Origin: Acidobacteriota bacterium
GTDB lineage: Bacteria; Acidobacteriota; Thermoanaerobaculia; Gp7-AA8
Direction: 5' to 3'
Assembly: GCA_003222375.1 (NCBI GenBank)
Contig: QHVX01000416.1
Span: 1 to 5,919 of the forward strand
DNA length: 5,919 bases
Below the pieces are notes generated by a model. The model did not search any database, had not been told where the DNA came from, and was given only the letters and a program-made list of their open reading frames with translations. A program made the position numbers and the translations under genes. Shown here in pieces: positions 1-5,919 of this stretch. Each line of letters opens with the position of its first letter. The first letter of the stretch is position 1.

Positions 1-603
1 ATCATCCGTGCGCCGTTCGACGGCATCATCACCGGTCAGTTTCAGTACCAGGGCGATCTCGCCGTCGCCGGCGGAAAACTGCTGACGGTCGCCGACCCGA
101 CCAGCATGATCGCAAAGACGCAGATCAGCGAAGAGGTCGCGACGACGTTGAAGCCGGGCGATGCGGTCAAGGTCCTCCCCGACGATGTGCCCGGACAAAC
201 GTTCAACGGAACGATCAGCCTGGTTGGTCATGCCGCCGACCCGCAGACCCGCAGCGTCGAGGTCTGGGTGCGCGTCCCGAATCCGACCGGACTTCTCCGG
301 CCTAACGGAATCGCCCGCGTGATCATCGCCGCGCAAGCGGTTGCCAACACGGTCACCGTTCCCGCGCCGGCTGTCATTCTCGATGCGACCAACGGCAACA
401 CTGGAACGGTGATGGTCGTGGACAACAAGTCGATCGCGCACGAGGTGCACGTCACGATCGGCATCCGCACCGCCGACCGAATGCAAATCCTCTCGGGCCT
501 GCAGGGAGGCGAGACGGTAGTGACCGAAGGGAATTACGGCCTGCCCGACGAGACGAAAGTCACATTCGCGAATGCCGCCGACAAGGGCGCGGCCGAGAAA
601 TGA
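1..603 (+). CDS. RND efflux periplasmic adaptor (membrane-fusion protein), 5'-truncated by the window edge
   Basis: This is the C-terminal 200 residues of an HlyD/RND_mfp-type adaptor, the periplasmic subunit that bridges an inner-membrane RND pump to a TolC-like outer-membrane channel. The frame is open from base 1, so the true start lies upstream. The ATG at 106 is internal, because the codons before it already encode family sequence. Visible residues 1-32 (IIRAPFDGII ... LLTVADP) are the second half of the lipoyl/biotinyl-like domain. Residues about 33-109 form the beta-barrel domain, with the usual DPQTRSVEVWVRV strand and a G-LLRPNG turn. Residues about 115-190 form the membrane-proximal domain (VTVPAPAVI, then GLQGGETVV). 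The missing N-terminal part should hold the signal peptide or lipid anchor and the alpha-hairpin. The stop codon overlaps the permease start (ATGA, 600-603), which indicates one operon with translational coupling. The substrate cannot be read from this fragment. Confidence 0.94.
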   Translation: MIRAPFDGIITGQFQYQGDLAVAGGKLLTVADPTSMIAKTQISEEVATTLKPGDAVKVLPDDVPGQTFNGTISLVGHAADPQTRSVEVWVRVPNPTGLLRPNGIARVIIAAQAVANTVTVPAPAVILDATNGNTGTVMVVDNKSIAHEVHVTIGIRTADRMQILSGLQGGETVVTEGNYGLPDETKVTFANAADKGAAEK

Positions 604-3600
604 ACCTCGGCCGCTTCGTTGACACGCAGTGGCGCTCCGTCGTCGCCGTCATGCTGCTGCTCGCGATCGGAGGCCTGATCGCGACGGCGTATGTGCCGTT
701 ATCACTTTTCCCGCAGACGAATTTTCCCCGAATCATCATCGTGGTCGAAAACGGGGAAGTGCCGGCCCAACAGATGATGATCACCATTACCAGGCCGATC
801 GAAGAAGCAATGGCAGGCATGCCCGGCATCGCTCGCATTCGATCGATTACGGCCCGCGGCGCAACGGAGATCGACCTTTTCTTCGATTGGCGCGTGAACA
901 TCGAGCAAACCCTGCAGATGGTGCAATCCCGCGTTTCGCAGCTCACGACCACCCTGCCGCCAACTGCCATCGTTCGCCGGGTCGAACGTCTGACATTCGC
1001 CGTCTTTCCAATCATCGCGTACTCGATGACTTCAACGAAGCGCGATCCCGGTACGCTGCGAACACTCGCCGAGCTGACCGTCCGCCCGCCGCTGGCGCGC
1101 GTCCAGGGAGTCTCGACGGTGACGATTCAGGGCGGAGAAATTCGCGAGTACCACGTGAGTCTCGATCCTGGTCGTCTCGAGGCCCGCGGCTTGACGGTTG
1201 CGCAAGTCGTGGAGGCCCTGAAAAACAGCAACGTCATCGAATCGCCTGGACTGATCGATGAGAATCACCAGCTCGAGCTCGCGCTGGTCAGCGGGCAGGC
1301 GACGACCCTCGATCAGCTCGGACGCATTGTCGTCAGCACTATCAACAACGTCCCGGTGATGCTCGCCGACGTCGCCACCGTGGAGCCAGGTTTCGAGCCG
1401 CGCTACACCATTGTGACTGCGGATGGAAAGCCGGCCGTGCTCGTGAATGTTCTTCGCCAGCCGACCGCCAACACTGCCGCGCTGGCTGACGCCATCAAGC
1501 AGGAGCTGGCGCTCATCCAAAAGCAACTGCCGCGCGACGTTGAGATCAAGCCTTATTACGATCAGTCGCTTCTCGTGCGCGCGGCTGTCAGTTCAGTGCG
1601 CGATGCGATTCTGATCGGGCTCGTGCTGTCGGTTTTGATCATGTGGGGTTTTCTGCGGAGCTGGGGCACGACGCTCGTCGCGACTGCCGTCATCCCCGTG
1701 ACGATCCTGGTGACCATCCTGATCATGTGGCTCGCGGGACTGACGTTCGATCTGATGACGCTGGGCGGCGTCGCTGCTGCCATCGGACTCGTCATCGACG
1801 ACGCCATCGTGGTCGTCGAAAACATCTACGCGCATGTCATGGCCGGCGAAAATCGATTCGAAGCGGTACACAACGCTCTCGCAGAAATCTCCGGTCCCAT
1901 CATCGGATCGACGATCACGCCAGTCGTCGTGTTCCTCCCCCTGTCATTGCTCACCGGCGTCACGGGCGTGTTTTTCCGGTCGCTTGCGCTGACGATGGCC
2001 GTGGCCCTGCTGACCTCACTTGTACTGGCGCTCTTCTTCACGCCGGTCCTTGCGCGGCGTTTCGTCGCAGCCTCGGCAAAGGAAAATCCCGGCAAGGCTG
2101 AAGAGGAACATGGCGGTCGAATACTGAAGCGAGGCATCTCTTTTTACGAACGCCTGTTACAGCTTGCGCTCCGTCACACGCGCTGGGTCCTGGTCGTAGT
2201 CGCCGCCCTGCTCTTCATCGCCTTTCTGCTCTACAAGCTTCTCGGCACTGAATTTCTGCCGGAGTTCGACGAAGGCGCATTCATTCTCGACTACGTCGCG
2301 CCGCCGGGCGCCTCACTCCTCGAGACCGATCGCATGCTCCGTCATGTCGAACGCCTCTTGAAGGAGACGCCCGACGTCGAGAGCTTCTCGCGCCGCACCG
2401 GGCCGCAGCTCGGGCTCGCCGGCGTCACGGAGCCAAATACCGGCGACTTCGCCGTCAAGCTGCGCGATAAGGGCCGGCGTCCGAGCGATGAAGTGACGAG
2501 CGAGCTGCGGCAGAAAATCGAATCGACCGAGCCGGGACTGCGGGTGGAGTTCATCGGAATCCTGAGCGATCTGATTGGCGACCTCCAGAGCTCGCCCTCG
2601 CCGGTCGAGATTCGGCTGTACAGCGAAGACACAGCCGCCTTGCATCGGACCGCCCGCCAGATCGCGGCGTCGATCGGCAGAGTGAAAGGCGTCGTCGAAA
2701 TCTTCAACGGGATTGTGATCAGGGGTCCCGCGGTGACATTCCGCATCGATCCGCAGCGCGCGGCGATATTCGGAGTAACGGCCGCCGATATCACATCCAC
2801 GATCGAAGCGGCCCTCGGCGGTACTACAGCGTCGACGATCATCGAGCGCAACCGCGCCCTCAACGTGCGCGTGCTCTTGCCGGCCAGCTATCGGACGTCG
2901 CTCGATCGGCTGCGGTCGCTCCGCGTTCGCTCGCCGGCAACCAACGGATTCGTGAGTCTCGATCAGGTTTCGACGATCGAATATGACCCAGGACAGGCGG
3001 AAATGCATCGCGATGGCCTGCGTCAGTCGATCGCCGTGACCGCACGGCTCGAAGGCGTTGATCTCGGTTCCGCGATCGGCGCGATTCGGGCGCAGCTCGC
3101 GAAGGATGTCCGCCGTCCCGCCGGCATGACGCTCGAATTTGGCGGGCTGTATCAGGAGCAGCAAGCCAGTTTCCGCGAGCTGGCCCTGACTCTCGCCCTC
3201 GCGACAGCGCTGGTTTTCCTCGTTCTGTTGGTCGAGTTTCGATCGTTCGCACATCCGATTGCCATCGTCACAGGCGCCGTGCTGGCCCTGACCGGTGCGC
3301 TGGCGGCGCTTCTCATCACAGGCACGACTCTCAATGTTGTATCGCTGATGGGAATGATCATGATCGTCGGCATCGTGGCGAAGAACGGCATTCTGATGCT
3401 GGACACGGTGGAAGATCATCTCGAGGAAGGCGATGATCTGCGGACGGCACTCGTGAAATCGGGGCGCCGGCGCTTTCGGCCGGTGCTCATGACGTCGCTG
3501 GCGGCGATGCTCGGCATGCTTCCCCTCGCTCTGGCGTTTGGGTCAGGTTCAGAGCTGCTGCAGCCGCTCGCCATCGCGGTGATGGGTGGTCTGGCGTTTG

Positions 3601-3668
3601 CGCTGATGCTGTCACTCGTGGTGACGCCGAGTGTCTACGCCATGATTCGGGAGTGGCGTCTCACCTAA
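600..3668 (+). CDS. RND efflux transporter permease (ACR_tran family), proton-driven inner-membrane pump
   Basis: This complete 1022-residue protein has the standard RND length and the family's duplicated plan. TM1 is at about 13-33, followed by a periplasmic porter loop (34-332), TM2-TM6 (333-484), TM7 (529-548), a second periplasmic loop (549-860) and TM8-TM12 (862-1012). Proton-relay residues are present: the acidic pair D400-D401 in TM4 (GLVIDDAIVVVENI) and K928 in TM10 (GIVAKNGILML), equivalent to D407/D408 and K940 of AcrB. TM4 is therefore of the HAE (hydrophobe/amphiphile efflux) type. The second loop instead opens with FLPEFDEGAF (552-561), and TM8 is preceded by GGLYQEQQASF (848-858), both closer to heavy-metal (CzcA/CusA-like) relatives. 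Only one methionine (M579) lies between 550 and 700, so I see no CusA-style methionine cluster. I therefore infer a multidrug or organic substrate, but this is open. The ATG at 600 overlaps the adaptor stop and has no strong ribosome-binding site, which suggests coupling. The TAA end overlaps the convergent phosphatase gene by 8 bases. Confidence 0.97.
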   Translation: MNLGRFVDTQWRSVVAVMLLLAIGGLIATAYVPLSLFPQTNFPRIIIVVENGEVPAQQMMITITRPIEEAMAGMPGIARIRSITARGATEIDLFFDWRVNIEQTLQMVQSRVSQLTTTLPPTAIVRRVERLTFAVFPIIAYSMTSTKRDPGTLRTLAELTVRPPLARVQGVSTVTIQGGEIREYHVSLDPGRLEARGLTVAQVVEALKNSNVIESPGLIDENHQLELALVSGQATTLDQLGRIVVSTINNVPVMLADVATVEPGFEPRYTIVTADGKPAVLVNVLRQPTANTAALADAIKQELALIQKQLPRDVEIKPYYDQSLLVRAAVSSVRDAILIGLVLSVLIMWGFLRSWGTTLVATAVIPVTILVTILIMWLAGLTFDLMTLGGVAAAIGLVIDDAIVVVENIYAHVMAGENRFEAVHNALAEISGPIIGSTITPVVVFLPLSLLTGVTGVFFRSLALTMAVALLTSLVLALFFTPVLARRFVAASAKENPGKAEEEHGGRILKRGISFYERLLQLALRHTRWVLVVVAALLFIAFLLYKLLGTEFLPEFDEGAFILDYVAPPGASLLETDRMLRHVERLLKETPDVESFSRRTGPQLGLAGVTEPNTGDFAVKLRDKGRRPSDEVTSELRQKIESTEPGLRVEFIGILSDLIGDLQSSPSPVEIRLYSEDTAALHRTARQIAASIGRVKGVVEIFNGIVIRGPAVTFRIDPQRAAIFGVTAADITSTIEAALGGTTASTIIERNRALNVRVLLPASYRTSLDRLRSLRVRSPATNGFVSLDQVSTIEYDPGQAEMHRDGLRQSIAVTARLEGVDLGSAIGAIRAQLAKDVRRPAGMTLEFGGLYQEQQASFRELALTLALATALVFLVLLVEFRSFAHPIAIVTGAVLALTGALAALLITGTTLNVVSLMGMIMIVGIVAKNGILMLDTVEDHLEEGDDLRTALVKSGRRRFRPVLMTSLAAMLGMLPLALAFGSGSELLQPLAIAVMGGLAFALMLSLVVTPSVYAMIREWRLT

Positions 3669-4392
3669 TCGTGATGTGGACTACAAATCCGGCCCCGCGC
3701 CTTCCGACGGTCGGGATAATTGACCATTCAGCGTGCTGCGCCGACGGACGATGCCGCTGCACGATCATGTGTCCGGTTGCGGTTCCGATGGCCGCTCCTG
3801 CCAGGACGTCGGAGGCCCAATGCACGTTGTCGTTCATCCGCGCGAAGGCCACCGAAGTTGCGACGGTGTACGCAATCGTCGGAACGACCCATCCGCGGCT
3901 GTGCCCTGCGACGGCCGAGGCGAGCGCGAAGGCGTTGGTCGAATGACCGGAAGGAAATGACTCCTGAGCGCTGAACGGATCGAAATCGTGCGAATTCGTT
4001 TCATCCTGATTGGGTCGCGCACGGCCAAACGCGCGTTTTAGCAGCGGCGTGATGACGCCGGCCGCAATGATCTCCGATTCGAATGCATCGCGTCCCGTGT
4101 CGCGCAGCTCGTGATTCTTCGTCACCAATCCCAGACCGATCATCGCGACCGAATCGGTGCTCGAGTTGCGACGCGCCTGGATCGAGTGCGCGATGTGCTC
4201 ATCTTCGCGCATCAGAATGGCGATGGTCCCGATCGTCAGCGCAGCCCCGCCCCACTGCGTGCGATTCCAATGTGCGGGGGCCAGGACGACCGCCTTGAAG
4301 TCGCGACTGTAGCGCTTCGCCTCGTCGAGGATCGCGCTGCCGAATGCGCCCGGCGCGAATGCGACCACCACGACTGCAGCGACAAATCGCAC
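3661..4392 (-). CDS. Secreted PAP2-family phosphatase (phosphatidic acid phosphatase type 2 / haloperoxidase-like)
   Basis: This 243-residue protein carries all three PAP2 signature blocks. C1 is K119-x6-R126-P127 (KRAFGRARP), C2 is P147-S-G-H150, and C3 is R185-x5-H191-x3-D195. H191 is the expected nucleophile, assisted by D195, with H150 as the general acid. Residues 1-20 form a typical Sec signal (MRF, an AVVVVAFAP core, then GAFGSA before ILDEAKRY), so the enzyme should act in the periplasm or at the membrane. Substrates in this family include phosphatidic acid, undecaprenyl pyrophosphate and lipid A phosphates, and the sequence does not choose among them. The GTG start at 4392 is preferred because the next in-frame ATG (residue 61) would remove the signal, and no ATG, GTG or TTG lies upstream before an in-frame stop at 4456-4458. 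No Shine-Dalgarno sequence precedes it. The gene is divergent from the response regulator and convergent with the RND permease. The C-terminus (GRRGAGFVVHITIR) looks strand-like. Confidence 0.92.
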   Translation of the reverse strand: MRFVAAVVVVAFAPGAFGSAILDEAKRYSRDFKAVVLAPAHWNRTQWGGAALTIGTIAILMREDEHIAHSIQARRNSSTDSVAMIGLGLVTKNHELRDTGRDAFESEIIAAGVITPLLKRAFGRARPNQDETNSHDFDPFSAQESFPSGHSTNAFALASAVAGHSRGWVVPTIAYTVATSVAFARMNDNVHWASDVLAGAAIGTATGHMIVQRHRPSAQHAEWSIIPTVGRRGAGFVVHITIR

Positions 4393-4398
4393 CGCGTG

Positions 4399-4427
4399 AG
4401 TATAGATGGCCGAGATTAATGAGAGAT
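4399..4427 (-). promoter_or_regulatory. Candidate promoter of the PAP2 phosphatase gene
   Basis: On the minus strand the hexamer TATACT (4404 to 4399) differs from the sigma-70 -10 consensus at one base. It ends six bases before the GTG start at 4392, so transcription would begin at or within a base or two of the start codon, giving a leaderless mRNA. The -35 position for a 17-base spacer (4427 to 4422, ATCTCT) does not resemble TTGACA. It lies across the spacer and distal half-site of the ATTAAT repeat, as expected for an activator-dependent promoter. This is inferred from sequence only. Confidence 0.45.
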
Positions 4428-4432
4428 TAATG
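4412..4432. promoter_or_regulatory. Direct-repeat operator of OmpR/PmrA type, shared by divergent genes
   Basis: The ten-base word GAGATTAATG occurs at 4412-4421 and again, without mismatch, at 4423-4432, a period of 11 bases (about one helical turn). The core is ATTAAT (4415-4420), GAGAG (4421-4425), ATTAAT (4426-4431). This fits the PmrA/BasR box described in enterobacteria, HTTAAD-N5-HTTAAD. ATTAAT is self-complementary, so the core pattern is the same on both strands. OmpR-family regulators bind such repeats as head-to-tail dimers, and the downstream gene encodes an OmpR-family regulator. The likely role, by inference, is autoregulation plus control of the divergent phosphatase. Binding by this particular regulator is not shown by sequence. 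Confidence 0.65.
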
Positions 4433-4448
4433 TAGCTGGCGATACGAT
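4420..4448 (+). promoter_or_regulatory. Candidate promoter of the response regulator-kinase operon
   Basis: The hexamer TACGAT (4443-4448) matches four of six -10 consensus positions, including the key T-A and final A-T. It ends nine bases before the ATG at 4458, so the predicted 5' leader is only about two to four bases. The -35 position at 17-base spacing (4420-4425, TGAGAG) has no consensus and coincides with the operator spacer. The proximal half-site (4426-4431) ends 11 bases before the -10. This geometry is usual for class II activation by OmpR-family proteins. The hexamer itself is weak evidence. Confidence 0.4.
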
Positions 4449-4457
4449 TCGCTGTTC

Positions 4458-5132
4458 ATGCGATTGCTCGTGGTTGAAGACGATCCGCGGTTGTCGGAGG
4501 TCCTGGTGCGCGGATTGCGCGAGGAACATTACGCCGTCGACGCGGTGCGCGACGGACAATCGGCTCTCTATCAACTGGCAATCAGCAATTACGACGGCGT
4601 GGTCCTCGACGTCATGATCCCGCCACCGAATGGTTTCGAGGTCTGCCGGCAGATGCGGGCCTCCAGGCTCGCCACGCCGGTCTTGATGCTCACCGCGCGC
4701 GACGCCGTCGATGACCGCATTCACGGACTCGACAGCGGAGCCGACGACTATCTCGTGAAGCCGTTCGCATTCGAGGAGCTGCTAGCGCGCATTCGCGCGC
4801 TGCTCAGGCGGACGCCGTCGGTCGCGGCGCCGACACTTCAGGTTGGTGATTTGACGATCGACACCGCCGGCCATCGCGTCTTTCGCGGGGATGAGGAAAT
4901 CGTCCTGACATCGAAAGAATACGCGCTGCTCGAATACCTGGCGCGCAACGCCGGCCGCGTCATCAGCCGCGCCGAAATCGCCGAGCACGTGTGGGACGAG
5001 CATTTCGATCCGTTTTCGAACGTCATTGAGGTCTACGTCAACCGCCTGCGGCGCAAAATCGATCGCGTCGAGCCGCATCGCATCGTGACGCGGCGCAACG
5101 AAGGGTACATGCTTCGCCCCGATTCGGTCTGA
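4458..5132 (+). CDS. OmpR-family two-component response regulator (PmrA/QseB/CusR-like)
   Basis: This complete 224-residue cytoplasmic transcription regulator has a receiver domain at about 1-118. Its acidic pocket is E7-D8 (LLVVEDD), the phospho-acceptor is D51 (GVVLDVMIPP), the switch residues are T79 and Y98, and the conserved lysine is K101 (GADDYLVKPF). A short linker (119-127) leads to an OmpR/PhoB winged helix at about 128-221, with LTSKEYALLEYLARNAG, a recognition helix around 186-200 (SNVIEVYVNRLRRKI), and a wing that reads TRRNEGYML where many relatives have TVRGVGY. The length is normal for the subgroup. The ATG at 4458 is chosen because it opens directly into the first beta strand. 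No Shine-Dalgarno sequence precedes it, and the predicted leader is very short. The gene is followed after one base by its histidine kinase. The upstream 11-base-period repeat suggests autoregulation. The exact orthologue (PmrA, QseB, CusR or CzcR) cannot be assigned from sequence alone, so no symbol is given. Confidence 0.97.
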   Translation: MRLLVVEDDPRLSEVLVRGLREEHYAVDAVRDGQSALYQLAISNYDGVVLDVMIPPPNGFEVCRQMRASRLATPVLMLTARDAVDDRIHGLDSGADDYLVKPFAFEELLARIRALLRRTPSVAAPTLQVGDLTIDTAGHRVFRGDEEIVLTSKEYALLEYLARNAGRVISRAEIAEHVWDEHFDPFSNVIEVYVNRLRRKIDRVEPHRIVTRRNEGYMLRPDSV

Positions 5133-5133
5133 C

Positions 5134-5919
5134 ATGCCCATCCGACTTCGCCTCACGCTCTGGTATCTGCTGATCCTCACGATCGTTCTCGCGCTGGTGG
5201 CGGCGGGCGTCTACGCATTCGTCGGCAATGAACAGCGCCGCAGCGTCGATCGCATTTTGCGCGAGCGCGCCGAGCAATTCGCGCGGGCGTACATCGGCGA
5301 GTCGAACGAGCAGGGGAGCGACGAGGCGGTGATCGAGGTCGCGCGTGACTTCGGCCGCGGCGAAGGCGACATCTTCGTCTACTCCGCGCCCGGCAATCTC
5401 CTTGCGCGATCGCCGCAACGCCTTCTGCATATCCCCGATGCTCGCGCGATTCCTGACGTTCACCGCGCGGTCGAGCGTGCCTTCGCAGGGACCGCGTCGG
5501 GTCTGACCGTCGACAATGTCCGCTGCATCGTCACGCCGATCGACAGCCGAGGAAAAGAGCGGCGCTACGTCTTCGTCTCCACCGAGTCTCTCGGCGGCCG
5601 CCGCAACGCGCTAATCGTGATTCGCAATGCGTTCACGATCGTCATCCCGGTCGCAGTGGTGATCGCCGCGCTCGGCGGGTACTTCCTGGCAATGCGAAGT
5701 CTGTCGCCGGTTGCACAGATGACGGAGGCCGCCTCGCGTATCGAGGCCGAGAATCTCTCCGAGAGGATCGCGCTCCAGAATCCGAACGACGAGTTAGGCC
5801 GCCTGGCCACTGTCCTGAACGCGCTTCTCGAACGCCTGGAGCGATCGTTTCAGCAGCAGAGGCAACTGCTCGCGGATACATCGCACGAGCTGCGAACACC
5901 AGTCACGATCATTCGCACG
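5134..5919 (+). CDS. Sensor histidine kinase, partner of the upstream regulator, 3'-truncated by the window edge
   Basis: The first 262 residues are visible and the frame runs off the end of the window. TM1 is at about 9-30 (LWYLLILTIVLALVAAG). A periplasmic sensor region of about 130 residues (31-160) follows, then TM2 at about 163-186. A HAMP linker spans about 184-238, with LSPVAQMTEAA and the NDELGRLATVLNALLERLE segment. The start of the HisKA dimerisation domain has an H-box, DTSHELRTP, placing the phospho-acceptor at H251. The catalytic ATP-binding domain lies beyond the window. This inner-membrane architecture matches PmrB/QseC/CusS-type kinases, which phosphorylate their regulator in response to an envelope signal. 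The sensor loop shows no domain I can name and contains a single cysteine, C131. The ATG at 5134 lies one base after the regulator's TGA with no clear Shine-Dalgarno sequence, so translational coupling in a regulator-kinase operon is likely. Confidence 0.96.
   Translation, partial: MPIRLRLTLWYLLILTIVLALVAAGVYAFVGNEQRRSVDRILRERAEQFARAYIGESNEQGSDEAVIEVARDFGRGEGDIFVYSAPGNLLARSPQRLLHIPDARAIPDVHRAVERAFAGTASGLTVDNVRCIVTPIDSRGKERRYVFVSTESLGGRRNALIVIRNAFTIVIPVAVVIAALGGYFLAMRSLSPVAQMTEAASRIEAENLSERIALQNPNDELGRLATVLNALLERLERSFQQQRQLLADTSHELRTPVTIIRT

Noticed and set aside
2313..3419. A 368-codon open frame on the minus strand inside the RND permease gene.
   Set aside because: It lies wholly antisense to a gene with clear family motifs. 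Its translation is rich in H, R, D and Q with no membrane or domain pattern, as expected for a shadow frame in high-GC DNA.
3661..3674. Inverted repeat TCAC-N6-GTGA spanning both stop codons.
   Set aside because: A four-base stem is expected often by chance, and its bases are fixed by coding on both strands.
3702..3716. Small hairpin TCCGA-CGG-TCGGGA near the convergent gene ends, considered as a terminator.
   Set aside because: The stem is short with a wobble pair, a three-base loop and no T-run on either side, and it lies within the conserved phosphatase C-terminal coding sequence.
3653..4419. Several plus-strand open frames (3653-3946, 3720-3974, 4111-4419) opposite the phosphatase.
   Set aside because: The minus strand encodes all three PAP2 signature blocks and a signal peptide. 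The plus-strand products are low-complexity, Arg- and Cys-rich shadows.
5263..5274. ExxE motif (residues 44-47, E-R-A-E) in the kinase sensor region, recalling the iron-binding ExxE of PmrB.
   Set aside because: Such a short pattern is frequent by chance in charged helices, and no second motif or flanking similarity supports metal sensing.
1..5919. Search for a novel defence, mobile or otherwise undescribed system.
   Set aside because: Every coding region belongs to a well-known family. There are no terminal inverted repeats, integrase, transposase, tRNA or array-like repeats, and only the short divergent regulatory gap is unusual.

Overview
This window looks like an ordinary chromosomal segment of a high-GC Gram-negative bacterium. 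It carries a tripartite RND efflux module, a secreted phosphatase and a two-component system. The Gram-negative call follows from the periplasmic adaptor plus RND permease. The phylum cannot be fixed from this sequence alone. Protein style and weak Shine-Dalgarno signals fit a soil lineage such as Acidobacteriota or Gemmatimonadota, but that is a low-confidence impression. There are no RNA genes, mobile elements, CRISPR arrays or signs of recent transfer, and no gene-free stretch longer than 65 bases.

Layout. Positions 1-603 (+) hold the C-terminal 200 residues of a membrane-fusion (periplasmic adaptor) protein whose start lies upstream of the window. Positions 600-3668 (+) hold a complete 1022-residue RND permease joined to the adaptor by an ATGA stop/start overlap. 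Positions 3661-4392 (-) hold a secreted PAP2-family phosphatase, convergent with the permease and overlapping its end by 8 bases. Positions 4458-5132 (+) hold an OmpR-family response regulator. One base after its stop, from 5134 to the window edge (+), lies the N-terminal 262 residues of its histidine kinase partner, cut just after the phospho-acceptor histidine.

The most informative stretch is the 65-base gap (4393-4457) between the divergent phosphatase and regulator genes. It is AT-rich against its surroundings. It contains a ten-base direct repeat with an 11-base period, whose core reads ATTAAT-N5-ATTAAT. This matches the published PmrA/BasR box form HTTAAD-N5-HTTAAD, and because ATTAAT is its own reverse complement the core pattern reads the same on both strands. 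A -10-like hexamer lies 10 bases to its left (minus strand, TATACT) and another lies 11 bases to its right (plus strand, TACGAT). Each -10 sits so close to a start codon that both transcripts would be leaderless or nearly so.

Inferred working model: the kinase and regulator form a PmrAB/QseBC/CusRS-like envelope-stress system. It would control itself and the divergent phosphatase through one shared operator. The adjacent efflux pump may belong to the same response, although its promoter is outside the window.
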